Source of the DNA: JARFQW01 sp963842955
Lineage (GTDB): Bacteria > Pseudomonadota > Gammaproteobacteria > Steroidobacterales > XN24
NCBI GenBank assembly: GCA_963842955.1
Contig: CAWJIJ010000009.1
Coordinates: 620,001-684,000 of the forward strand
Length of the DNA stretch: 64,000 nt
Direction of reading: 5' to 3'
The notes beneath the pieces are model-generated. The model did no database searches. It was not told the origin of the DNA and worked only from the letters and a program-made list of their open reading frames with translations. Positions 1 through 8,867 of this stretch are shown here, in pieces. The translations under genes were made by a program, and so were the position numbers. Each line of letters opens with the position of its first letter. Position 1 is the stretch's first letter.

Positions 1-1
1 T

Positions 2-136
2 GTGGTCAACTTCGCTGCGGGACAGTCGGCAGACATCCACGGGGAACTGGCGGAGCACCTGGATGCCGGCATGGCGTCGGTAAAGCGGCTGCTCGAACAC
101 TTGGTGCTCATGGCGCAGGGAGCGGCCGTTGATTGA
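2..136 (+). CDS. C-terminal fragment of an unidentified protein
   Basis: An open frame enters from the left edge and ends at a TGA (134-136) after 44 codons. The visible tail is helical, with leucine-rich spacing and an AAVD end. It belongs to no family I can name from so short a piece. The next gene probably starts 8 bases before this stop, so the two are likely co-transcribed and translationally coupled. Codon use (GC-rich third positions) supports real coding. Confidence 0.5.
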   Translation: MVNFAAGQSADIHGELAEHLDAGMASVKRLLEHLVLMAQGAAVD

Positions 137-1070
137 ACGAATGGACTCTGACCTGGCTTTGGAACGGGATCTGCTGGAAGTGTCAGGCGAAGGCCTGGCC
201 CTGCTTGCCGACGAAGAAGGTCATTGGACCGTCCTGTATGCGAATCGGGCTTTCCGGCGGCTCTTCGGTCTGGATGAGCAAAGCGAAGACAAGGCACCCA
301 TACGGGAAGTGCTCGGCGCCTACACGGACGACCACGCATTCATGACAGCGCTGCGCGAGCGGCGGTTTTTTTCAGGAACGTTTCGGAGGGACGAGCAGGG
401 CAAGGATCTCCATGGGGTCGTTGATCTGACGCCATGGGAGGGTCACGGGCTGAAGGCCTGGCTCTTGCGGGTCCAGGACACCACATCGCTGGTCGCACTG
501 GAGAACCAGCTGGATACGGCGCAGGCGGAAATCGAGGCTCTGGATCCGGATGACCGTCTGACCGGCCTGAAGAACCGGCGTTTCTTCGAAGCAGCCCTGC
601 GGAGGGAGTGGGCGATCGCTGCCCGCGAAGAGCGACGCCTGGTGCTTTCGCTTTTTGACCTGGATTTTTTCACCGCCTACAACGAGACGTTCGGCGAACA
701 GGCGGGCGACGCCTGTCTGAAGATGGTCGGCCGGGCCATCGGCGGCTGCTTTCGACGTGCCAGCGACTATTGCGCGCGTATCGATGGCCAGCGATTTGCC
801 GGACTGATGTCGGCGACGGAAATCCATGATGCCGATGCCCTCGGCGAACGGGCTGCCGAGCGGGTCCGTGCACTATGCATTCACAACCCGCGCGCGCCTC
901 GCGGTAAGTACCTGACAGTCAGCGGATCAGTCGTCACGGTGGCGCCGGATCGAGCCCCCCGCTGGGACGACCTTATGCAGTTCGCTGAAGAGGTGCTGGG
1001 TGAGGCCAAGACCAGCGGCCGGGATACCGTACTCCTCCGGGACTTTCCACGGGACAGCGGAGCCGGTTAG
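129..1070 (+). CDS. PAS-GGDEF protein with degenerate active site and intact I-site
   Basis: A 313-residue protein with an N-terminal PAS-like sensor (about residues 15-118), a short helical linker, and a GGDEF domain from about 140. The fold is clear: DRLTGLKNRRFF entry and FDLDFF metal-binding strand. The active-site signature, however, reads DGQRF (219-223) instead of GGDEF, so cyclase activity is doubtful. The inhibitory-site RxxD (R210, D213) is kept, five residues before the signature. Such proteins can act as c-di-GMP receptors (PelD-type precedent); that role here is inference. Start: TTG at 129 has an AGGGAG 6 bases upstream; ATG at 141 is in frame but too far from that site. The end overlaps the convergent csiV-like gene by 4 bases. 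Confidence 0.85.
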   Translation: MIERMDSDLALERDLLEVSGEGLALLADEEGHWTVLYANRAFRRLFGLDEQSEDKAPIREVLGAYTDDHAFMTALRERRFFSGTFRRDEQGKDLHGVVDLTPWEGHGLKAWLLRVQDTTSLVALENQLDTAQAEIEALDPDDRLTGLKNRRFFEAALRREWAIAAREERRLVLSLFDLDFFTAYNETFGEQAGDACLKMVGRAIGGCFRRASDYCARIDGQRFAGLMSATEIHDADALGERAAERVRALCIHNPRAPRGKYLTVSGSVVTVAPDRAPRWDDLMQFAEEVLGEAKTSGRDTVLLRDFPRDSGAG

Positions 1071-1642
1071 CCCCCGTTGCCTACCGGGACGACCACGGCG
1101 ATGGCGCCGAACAGCGGATGGTCGTAGTAGTGCACCTCGTTGCTCCGCATGCGACGCCACTCAGTGAGCCTCTGTTCATCGGCGAACTGCAGATCCAGGC
1201 CCAGGTGCAGATAGCGCTGCCGGTAGAGACGGCTCTCGCCGCTGACGGTCGTGCCGGAAACCGGGACTGCAGCGGCGGCGTTGCGCGCCAGACCGGGCTG
1301 AATCCAGGCTGCCTGATGTATGACGCGGTAGCCCGCCGAGCGCGCAAGCTTGGCGGCTGTGTCCGACAGCGTAATGACCTCGGCTCGTGATGTGGGCATG
1401 TTGGCCGCGACCGCTTCGCCCAGTCCCTGGGTTTCGCCGGAGGCACTGAGCGGATCCGGTGCCGATGCATCAATCTGCTCGTCGGAATATACGTCCGGAG
1501 CAATGGAAATCTCCGGAGTACCGACATCCTTGAGGCGCTGGAAAACGATCAGCTCAACCCGATATGACGTGGGTTCCTGGGCGGTTGCCGGGAGTGCCGC
1601 AGCTAGTGCGGCGATGGCAAGAATGGTTTTGAAAGCGTTCAC
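1067..1642 (-). CDS. CsiV-like exported protein
   Basis: A 191-residue protein with a clear signal peptide (positively charged start, alanine/leucine core, ATAQ cleavage region near residue 22). The mature part matches the CsiV family in outline: YRVELIVFQR at the start, and near the end a segment on the protein's own length of chain (LDLQF) and an SNEVHYYDHPLFG motif. CsiV in Vibrio is a periplasmic protein needed for some toxin and cell-envelope functions; its activity is not well defined. The gene lies 11 bases downstream of mfd on the same strand, an arrangement I recall from other gammaproteobacteria, so they probably form an operon. The family call rests on recognition of motifs and context. 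Confidence 0.7.
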   Translation of the reverse strand: MNAFKTILAIAALAAALPATAQEPTSYRVELIVFQRLKDVGTPEISIAPDVYSDEQIDASAPDPLSASGETQGLGEAVAANMPTSRAEVITLSDTAAKLARSAGYRVIHQAAWIQPGLARNAAAAVPVSGTTVSGESRLYRQRYLHLGLDLQFADEQRLTEWRRMRSNEVHYYDHPLFGAIAVVVPVGNGG

Positions 1643-1653
1643 AATCGCTTACC

Positions 1654-4600
1654 TTAAGCGGCCTCGGCCAGACGGTCCAGCATCCTGTGCACGAAGCGGT
1701 AGCGTTCGTCCTGGGACTCCAGCTCCGCGGAGAAACGCAGTCGGGTCTGGCCATCGAGCCGAAAGCGCCTGGGTTCGCCCTGGATCAGCCGGATCAGGGC
1801 CGCCGGTTCCACGGGCGTTTCCGTCCCGAACTGGACCCGGCCACCGCCCGGGTGGGCGTCCAGGCGCTGGATGCCCAACTGGCGCGCCTTTCTGCCGGAT
1901 CTCGCTGACGAGGAACAATTGCTTGGCCGGCGGTGGGAGCAGACCGAAACGGTCGATGAGCTCCACCTGAAGCTCCCTGAGCGTCTCCGGGTCTTCTGCC
2001 GCCGCGATGCGTTTGTAGAGAACCAGGCGCGTGTGGACGTCGGGAACGTAGTCTTCGGGGAGCAGGGCTGCCGTACCCATTTCGACCTCGACCCCCGGAT
2101 GAAACGGCGCCTCCAGCGAAGGTTCGCGTCCTGAACGCAGGGCATCCACGGCCCGCTGCAACATGTCCATGTAGAGTGAGAATCCGATTTCCTGAATCTG
2201 TCCGCTCTGTTCCTGTCCGAGCAGTTCGCCGGCGCCGCGGATTTCCAGGTCGTGCGTGGCAAGCATGAAACCCGCACCGAGGTCCTCCAGGGATTCAATG
2301 GCTTCCAGCCGCTTGACGGCGTCCGGTGTCATCGCCTGGGCGGGGGGCGTAACGAGGTAGGCATAAGCCCTGTGATGGGAACGCCCGACCCGGCCGCGCA
2401 GCTGGTGGAGCTGGGCCAGGCCCAGCTTGTCGGCCCGGTTGATAATGATCGTGTTGGCAGTCGGAACGTCGATGCCACTCTCGATAATCGTCGTGCAGAC
2501 CAACACGTTGAATCTTCGATGATAGAAATCCAGCATGATCTGTTCGAGGTCACGCTCGCGCATCTGCCCATGGGCGATTCGTACCCTGGCCTCGGGGACG
2601 AGTTCCTCCAGGCTGGCCGCCGCGCGCTCAATGGTTTCGACCTTGTTGTGCAGGAAATAGACCTGGCCGCCGCGGCGGATCTCCCGCAGGCAGGCCTCCC
2701 GTAGCAGACCGCTGTTCCATTCGGTTACGAAGGTCTTTACCGCCAGGCGCTCCTCGGGAGGCGTCGTGATCAGGGACAGGTCCCGCAGTCCGCCCATCGC
2801 CATGTTGAGCGTCCTGGGGATGGGCGTCGCTGTCAGCGTCAACATGTCCACTTCCGCCCGAAGCGCCTTGAGCCGCTCCTTGTCTCGAACGCCGAAGCGA
2901 TGCTCCTCATCCACAATGAGCAGGCCCAGGTCCTTGAATCGAATGTCTCGCTGAAGCAGCTTGTGGGTACCGATCACCACATCCACCGTGCCCCTGACGA
3001 GCCCGTCGAGAACCCGGTCGACTTCCTTTTTCGATCGAAATCGCGACAGGAGCTCGACACGGATCGGCCAGTCAGCGAAGCGATCCCCGAAATTCTGAAA
3101 ATGCTGCTGGGCCAGCAGGGTCGTCGGGACGAGAACAGCGACCTGTTTCCCGGAGTTGGCCGCCACGAACGCGGCCCGCATGGCGACCTCGGTCTTGCCG
3201 AAACCCACGTCACCGCATACGACCCGGTCCATCGGACGCCCCTGGGTCATGTCGCCCACGACGGCGGCGATCGCCGAACGCTGATCGGCAGTTTCTTCGA
3301 AAGGGAAGGCCTCGCTGAAAGCCGCATACTCCCTCGGCTCGAGAGCAAAGGAATGTCCCGGCCTCGCCGCCCGCCGGGCATGGACATCAAGCAACTCGGC
3401 CGCCACGTCACGCACCCGCGCCGCGGCCCGCTTGCGCGCCCGTGTCCACTGGTCCGATCCGAGTCGGTGCAGCGGTGCGGATTCGGGTGAAGCTCCGGTG
3501 TAGCGGCTGATCAGATCCAGGGACTGAACCGGAACATAGAGCTTGTCCCCGCCCGCGTACTCCAGCGTCAGGAACTCACCTTCCTGGCCGCCTGCCGCCA
3601 GCGTGCAGAGGCCGAGATAGCGGCCCACGCCATGTTCCTGGTGTACAACAGCGGCACCGAGGCTCAGGTCCGTCAGCGCCCGGATCAGGGTATCCGGGTC
3701 CCGTTCCGCCCGCCTGCGCCGGCGCGCCTGCCGTGGCCGGTCCCCAAGCAGGGCATTTTCCGGGATCACCGCAAGTCCGCGATGGTGCACGACGAACCCG
3801 TCTTCCATCGGGGCGACGCACAAGCCGAGGCGATGCTCTCCCGCGACGAAATCGGTCCAGCCCGCTACCGGAGAAGGTGTACGGCCTGACGAGCCCAGCA
3901 GATCCCTCAGCAACTCCCGCCGGCCTGCCGATTCGGCCGTGAACAAGGCCCGGCCATCGAAGGAGTCCAGGAACGCCTCGAGCGCCTGTTGGGGATGGTC
4001 GCTTCGGGAGTCCATGCGCACGGGTGGGAGCTGAGTGGCTCCGAAATTCTCCCCGGGCATCCCGTCCGGAACCTTGAATCGATCCACCTGGAGCCTGGCG
4101 TAGCCTGCGGTGGCATCGGCAAAGCCGGCCGGGTCCAGGAACAGCCTGCCCGGCTCCAGGATCGGCCGCTCGATGTCATGGGCGAGCTGCTCATGGCGCT
4201 CGATGGCGCTGTTCCAGACGGCGTCCACCAGCGGTTCGGGGTCGTCAAGAAAGCACAGAAGGGCGCCGGGACTGACATAGTCGAAGAACGTGGCAGTGGA
4301 TTCAAAGAACAGCGGCAGATAGGCTTCGATGCCCCCCGGTGCGATTCCCTCTGTGACATCCCGGTAGACCGTCATGCGATTCAGATCGCCCGGAAAGGTA
4401 GTCCTGAAGCGGCGACGAAAGTCGCGAATCGCGGCGTCATCGAACGGAAACTCCCGAGCCGGCAACAGGCGGATGGCGTCGAGGCTGTCTCCCGAGCGCT
4501 GGGTATCCGGATTGAATACCCGAAGGCTTTCGATTTCGTCATCGAACAGGTCCAGCCGATAGGGTCGGCCGCTACCCATCGGGTAGATATCGATGAGCGA

Positions 4601-5098
4601 TCCGCGCAGGGCGAATTCACCGTGCTCGGTCACCTGCGGGACATGGACGTATCCCGCGGCCGTCAGTCGTTCGCGAAGCTGTTCCCGCTTGATCCGGTCA
4701 CCGCGTCGAACGATGAGACTGCTGCCGGTAAGCCAGGCCGGCGGCGGGAGGGCGGCGGCAAGCGATGCGATGGGCGCGACCACGAGACCGCGTTCGAGAT
4801 CGGTGAGCCGATAGAGGGTCTCGAGGCGCCGCGACGTGATTTCCGGGTGCGGGGAGAACGCGTCATAGGGCAGGGTCTCGGCATCGGGGAAGGGCAGCAC
4901 GTCGAGCTCGCCGGACGCAAAGAAGCCAAGGTCCGCCGCAATCTGGTCGGCTTCCGTCGGGCTGGCCGCCACCACGATGACCGGGCCATTGTGCTTTGCC
5001 GCGGTCTCCGCCAGGGCAAGGGCCAGCCCCGCGCCGTGGGTCTGGCCCAGGCGGCGTGCCAATTGCTGGATCGGCAGATCGGTTTTCTCGGCAGTCAC
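1654..5098 (-). CDS. mfd: Transcription-repair coupling factor Mfd, with one frameshift
   Basis: Mfd removes RNA polymerase stalled at DNA damage and recruits UvrA. The protein starts at a GTG (5098), and about 1147 residues are expected, the usual length. Visible: the UvrB-like N-terminal module, an RNA-polymerase-interacting region around 470-560, Walker A GDVGFGKTE near residue 627, DEEH box near 724, and helicase motifs through QLRGRVGRS. The frame breaks near 1887-1891: the continuous frame gives a non-homologous tail, while the adjacent frame gives the expected C-terminus (ARQLGIQRLD to LDRLAEAA) ending at TAA 1654. Removing one A of AAA (or a G of GG) on the coding strand restores it. 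Sequence error is more likely than real truncation. A -10-like GATAAT lies about 35 bases upstream of the start. Confidence 0.95.
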
Positions 5099-5354
5099 GT
5101 TGGCCCAAACCCCTCAAAAGCAGCCGCGTATTATCCCATATTCGAACGACGTTCCCGCCAGGTTGCACGGGATTCTCTGTTCCTGCCGGCTGCTGACGGA
5201 GCGAGGCTCACCGGGCGAGCCACCTGGATCGGCAATCTGACCGGGAGAGAAAACCCCGCGCCGGCCCCTGGTTGTCATCTCGGCGTGCACGAGACGATGG
5301 CTCGGGCTAGTGCCCGCTCCATGAATAAAAGAAGTCACGCGAGGCGACAGCGTC

Positions 5355-7568
5355 ATGTCCGCAGACCCTCCGCAATATGAGCTCCCGGGCTGCGAGATGC
5401 CGCCCCTGCGTCCGGCGATCGATTCGCCGCGGGCGACAGCAAGCCGCTCGCTGCCGGCCCGCTACTACCAGGAGCACTTCGATGAGATGTTGGCCTTCGT
5501 GGTTCGAGAGTATCGGGGGATTCTGGCTTTCGACGACCATCGGCGGATCGAGGCGTTCCGGGCCTTGCCCGCCGACGCCCAGGGGCTCTACGTGCGCCTG
5601 GCCAATCGCAAGGGCAGAGTCTTCCGGGCGGGCAAACTGAACTACCCGGAGCTCGGAAACCTGGCCGCGCCACTCCGGAGTCTCCGCCGTGGGGGCTGGC
5701 TGGCCGCGCCGGCAGGGACGGACTTCGAACACGTGCTGAGGGCCGTGACCCGGCGAGAGTTGTATTGCGCACTGTCCTCCTGTCTCCCCGGCGTCCCGCG
5801 CGGGCATCGCAAGGCCGAACTGATCGAGCTGGCCAGGGCGCATGTTGAGCCCGACGCCTGGCTGACGAGCGCTCCGTTTCGGGGCCTGGTCGCCCTGCGC
5901 CGAACGTCATGGGTGCAGTTCCTGCTGTTCCTGTATTTCGGTGACGCCAAGGGCGGACTGAACCGTTTCGCGCTTCGAGACCTGGGCCTGGTCCGTGCGA
6001 GGGCAGGGCGTGACGGGTTTGAGCCGAGATTCGCCGATGCCGAGGAGGCCCGTAATGCGTTCTTCTTCGCCCAGCGCCTGAGATCTGCGGATCTCGGTTT
6101 GCCGGTGGACCTGTCAGGCTGGCCGGAACCCCTCAACGACATGGCGGCCCGCCTGCGGGACCGTCTTGCGCGCGCTCTCGGAAGACGCAGCGAGGTGGCG
6201 GGCGATTCCCTCCAGGCGCTGGCGGCGTATGAGCTGGGAACCGGGAGCGAATGCCGGGAACGCCAGGTGCGGTTGCTCCACGCCGCTGGCCGCAAGGCCG
6301 AGGCCCGCAAGTGCCTGGACGAGTGGCTGGCGGATCCGGCCAGTGGGGATGATCTGGTGATAGCAGGTGATCTTCGGGACCGCATGTTTGGCCGCAAGCG
6401 AACAACGCGAGGGACCGATCTCCTCAGAGAGGCTGAGGTCATCGACCTGGACGACGCATGGGCCGGGGCAGCGGAGCGCGGCGCAGTGGACCACTTCCGA
6501 CGCCAGGGCCTGGAGGCCTGGCGCGCCGAGAATCGACTCTGGCGGACGCTGTTCGGGCTGACTTTCTGGCCGCTGCTCTATGGAACCGGCAAGCCGCAAG
6601 CGCGATGTCCGTTCGACCGGCTGCCGGTGGAACTCGAAGACGGTGATTTCTACACGCGGCGTCGCCGGGAAATCGACGGGATGCTCGACATCTTTCGTGA
6701 CTCGCGGCGTGCCCGGGCGGAGCTCCTGAAGACCTGTTCCGCCCACTACGGTAAGCCCAATGGGCTGTTCCGCTGGAGCCCGAACATGATGGTGGCCCCC
6801 GGGGCGCTCGTCACGCATGCCGAGGGCACGTGGATCGCTGCAGTGCTTAAGACCATGGCCGGAGACTACCGGGGCATGCGCCATGGGTTCCCGGACCTGC
6901 TGCTGATAGACAACGGTGTGGCGCGGTTCGTCGAAATCAAGGCGGACGGTGATGTACTCAGGCGTAACCAGGTCGGACGGCTTGAGCAGCTCCGCAGCGC
7001 AGGCTTTGCTGCTGATGTAGTCCGCGTGCGCTGGCGGCCCGACCCGGGCCAGGCGTATGCGATCGTTGACGTCGAAACCACAGGGGGGCGCGGCGAGCAT
7101 CATCGAATCACCGAGCTCGGCGCGGTAAAGCTACGGGACGGGGCGATTGTCGGTCGCTACCAGACTCTGCTGAACCCCCAGCGCCGGATACCGTCCCGAA
7201 TCACCCGCCTTACCGGTATCTCGGAATCCATGGTGGCGGCGGCTCCGGTTTTTGCCGATGTCGCCGAGACGTTTGCCGATTTCCTCGACGATGCGATTTT
7301 CGTCGCCCACAACGTCAATTTCGACTATGGCTTTGTTCAGCAGGAATTTGCGCGGCTGGGCCGCGTCTTCCGCAGGCCAAAGCTCTGCACCTGCGCCACG
7401 ATGCGCAAGCTGTTCCCGGGTCGCCGTTCCTATTCGCTGGCTTCGCTTTGCCGCGAGTTCGGGATTGACCTGACAGGTCATCACCGGGCGCTGTGCGATG
7501 CGGAGGCGGCGGCCGGACTGCTGCAGATCATTCAGGCCCACCGGAGCGACGGGCAGGCGGCCCGGTGA
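5355..7568 (+). CDS. FAN1-type VRR-NUC nuclease fused to a DEDDh 3'-5' exonuclease
   Basis: A 737-residue fusion. Residues 1-560 match bacterial FAN1: an N-terminal YYxxxFxxML(A)FVxxxY region, a helical middle, and a VRR-NUC (PD-D/ExK) domain with D514, E527 and K529 in HGFPDLLL and FVEIKADG. FAN1 enzymes cut flapped DNA and help unhook interstrand crosslinks. From 565 there is a complete DnaQ-like exonuclease with D572/E574 (VDVETTG), D657 (NVNFDYGF), H710 and D715 (HRALCDAE), i.e. the DEDDh set. The linker is only a few residues (RPDPGQ). The fusion suggests coupled flap cutting and 3'-5' trimming; this is inference. It is transcribed away from mfd, another repair gene. GCGAGGCGAC precedes the ATG. 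No LexA box was seen upstream. Confidence 0.88.
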   Translation: MSADPPQYELPGCEMPPLRPAIDSPRATASRSLPARYYQEHFDEMLAFVVREYRGILAFDDHRRIEAFRALPADAQGLYVRLANRKGRVFRAGKLNYPELGNLAAPLRSLRRGGWLAAPAGTDFEHVLRAVTRRELYCALSSCLPGVPRGHRKAELIELARAHVEPDAWLTSAPFRGLVALRRTSWVQFLLFLYFGDAKGGLNRFALRDLGLVRARAGRDGFEPRFADAEEARNAFFFAQRLRSADLGLPVDLSGWPEPLNDMAARLRDRLARALGRRSEVAGDSLQALAAYELGTGSECRERQVRLLHAAGRKAEARKCLDEWLADPASGDDLVIAGDLRDRMFGRKRTTRGTDLLREAEVIDLDDAWAGAAERGAVDHFRRQGLEAWRAENRLWRTLFGLTFWPLLYGTGKPQARCPFDRLPVELEDGDFYTRRRREIDGMLDIFRDSRRARAELLKTCSAHYGKPNGLFRWSPNMMVAPGALVTHAEGTWIAAVLKTMAGDYRGMRHGFPDLLLIDNGVARFVEIKADGDVLRRNQVGRLEQLRSAGFAADVVRVRWRPDPGQAYAIVDVETTGGRGEHHRITELGAVKLRDGAIVGRYQTLLNPQRRIPSRITRLTGISESMVAAAPVFADVAETFADFLDDAIFVAHNVNFDYGFVQQEFARLGRVFRRPKLCTCATMRKLFPGRRSYSLASLCREFGIDLTGHHRALCDAEAAAGLLQIIQAHRSDGQAAR

Positions 7569-7615
7569 CGCACACCTGGTTCCCTGGTGCGCTTCGGAAA
7601 CGGCCCAGGTCTCTC

Positions 7616-7680
7616 TTAACTATCTAGATAAGATAGTTGATATAGAATCATTGATTTAATGAGGATATGCTGCCATATCC
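7616..7680. repeat. AT-rich island with three successive inverted repeats
   Basis: This sits in the 121-base gap between two convergent genes. It is strikingly AT-rich against a GC-rich background. Three perfect inverted repeats follow one another: AACTATCT/AGATAGTT (7618-7625 and 7631-7638, 5-base spacer, itself containing the palindrome TATCTAGATA at 7621-7630); AATCA-T-TGATT (7646-7656); and GGATATG/CATATCC (7663-7669 and 7674-7680, loop CTGC). None is a GC stem followed by a T-run, so a standard intrinsic terminator is not evident. It could be a regulator-binding cluster, a small RNA with three stem-loops, or a relic of inserted DNA. Confidence 0.75.
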
Positions 7681-7689
7681 CGTTCGATC

Positions 7690-7974
7690 TCAGCTGGGGC
7701 TGCGCGCCGGTCGGGCGACCGCGTGGATGACCTTGGACTTCTCGAAGAACACCACGAAACCGGGGTATTCCCAGCGTGAAATCGGCGGGTCGCCCACGGC
7801 AGGGCGGCGGGCCGTGGGGGCTCCGAACTTCGCCTCGACCCGATCCATGGTCATCCCGCGGTCCGGGCGATTGCCGGGCGGGTTGGCCGTCGCGGGGACG
7901 ATATCCAGTGTTTCTGCGCAAACGGGTCCGGCCAGGATCATCATGAGGCCGGCAGCGATCAGGGGGGTTCTCAT
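7690..7974 (-). CDS. Small exported protein, BamE/SmpA-like fold possible
   Basis: A 94-residue protein starting at the ATG at 7974 (GGAG nine bases upstream); an upstream in-frame ATG at 8001 would add nine residues without improving the signal peptide. Residues 1-21 form a signal peptide ending VCA|ET with no lipobox cysteine. The mature part contains MTMDRVEAKFGAP...RWEYPGFVVFFE, the pattern of short periplasmic proteins resembling the BamE/SmpA beta layer (a helix, then FG-P, then strands ending in a visible W-Y-x-G-x-x-V motif). I recall homologues in many gammaproteobacteria but no established function. It stands alone, convergent with the FAN1-like gene and divergent from sfsA. Confidence 0.7.
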   Translation of the reverse strand: MRTPLIAAGLMMILAGPVCAETLDIVPATANPPGNRPDRGMTMDRVEAKFGAPTARRPAVGDPPISRWEYPGFVVFFEKSKVIHAVARPARSPS

Positions 7975-8110
7975 TGAGCAGCGCTCCATGCTGTGCCGCA
8001 AGCGAATATAACATTAAGCCGGGCCTTTTCTACGAGACACATTCGGCAGTTTTGCGCGTACTGGCCCCGACTGTTGCCCCGCCGGGATACTCCCCGGTAG
8101 GGTCCACGCC

Positions 8111-8823
8111 ATGAAATTTCCCGAGCCTTTGGAAACTGGCCGCCTGGTTCGCCGGTACAAGCGATTTCTTGCGGATGTCATCCTGGACGGCGGGCGCGAG
8201 ATCACGGCGCATTGTCCCAATACCGGCGCGATGTTGGGCTGCGACCATGCTGATGCCCGCGTGTGGTTGAGTCGTTCCGACTCACCCAGCCGCAAGTATC
8301 GCGCACACATGGGAACTCGTCGAAACCCGGGGCGGCACCGTCGTGGGTATCCATACCGGCCGGACCAACGCCCTTGTGGCCGAGGCCCTCGCGCAGGACC
8401 GGATCCCGGAACTGGCGGGCTACCGCAAGGTCCAACGGGAAGTGCGCATGGAAGCGATGAAAAGCCGGCTGGACTTTCTCCTCGACGAGGGACCGGGGCC
8501 GGCCTGCTATCTGGAGGTCAAGAACGTCACTGCGGCCGTTGAGGACGGGGTTGCCCTGTTTCCCGATGCGGTCAGTGCCCGGGCCGCCCGGCACGCGAAG
8601 GGACCTGGCCATGCTGGTCCGGGCAGGTCATCGCGCCGTCTTGTGTTTCTGCGTCCAGCGCGACGATGTCGATGTCGTCCGGCCCGCGGATGACATCGAC
8701 CCCGAATACGGCCGGGCGCTGCGAATAGCTGTTGCCTCGGGGGTTGAGGTCCTCGCCTATCGTTGCCGGGTCAGTCCCATGGAGATTGTCCTGGCGGAAC
8801 CCGTTTCGGTGGATCTCGACTAG
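8111..8823 (+). CDS. sfsA: SfsA (sugar fermentation stimulation protein family), two frameshifts
   Basis: The three pieces of one SfsA protein lie in successive frames: residues up to SPSRKYR (to about 8302), then HTWELVETRGG... to SARAARHA (about 8304-8598), then DLAMLVRAGH... to the TAG at 8821. Joined, they give about 236 residues, the family's usual length, with the typical HCPNTGAM, LEVKNVT and FPDAVSARAARH motifs. Each break is an extra base (near 8301-8303 in CGCGCACACA, and near 8598-8602 in AAGGG). Two same-direction errors in a short gene suggest consensus errors. SfsA proteins have a nuclease-like fold and bind DNA; their cellular role is poorly defined. AGGG lies 8 bases before the ATG. 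Confidence 0.88.
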
Positions 8824-8839
8824 GAACCTGGCGGTTCCT
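8822..8839 (+). terminator. Hairpin directly after sfsA
   Basis: AGGAACC-TGGC-GGTTCCT forms a perfect 7-bp stem that begins inside the sfsA stop codon. It is followed by GGCCTTCCC rather than a clean T-run, so it is a weak intrinsic terminator or simply a 3' end-stabilising hairpin between sfsA and lolC. Confidence 0.4.
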
Positions 8840-8867
8840 GGCCTTCCCTGTGATTTAATGGCCCGCC

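Noticed and set aside
5099..5354. LexA box upstream of the FAN1-like gene
   Set aside because: No CTG-N10-CAG with an AT-rich centre is present in the gap, so SOS control of that gene is not supported.
3989..5380. 463-residue open frame on the plus strand opposite mfd
   Set aside because: It lies antisense to conserved Mfd sequence, has no family motifs and no ribosome-binding site. GC-rich codon bias produces such frames.
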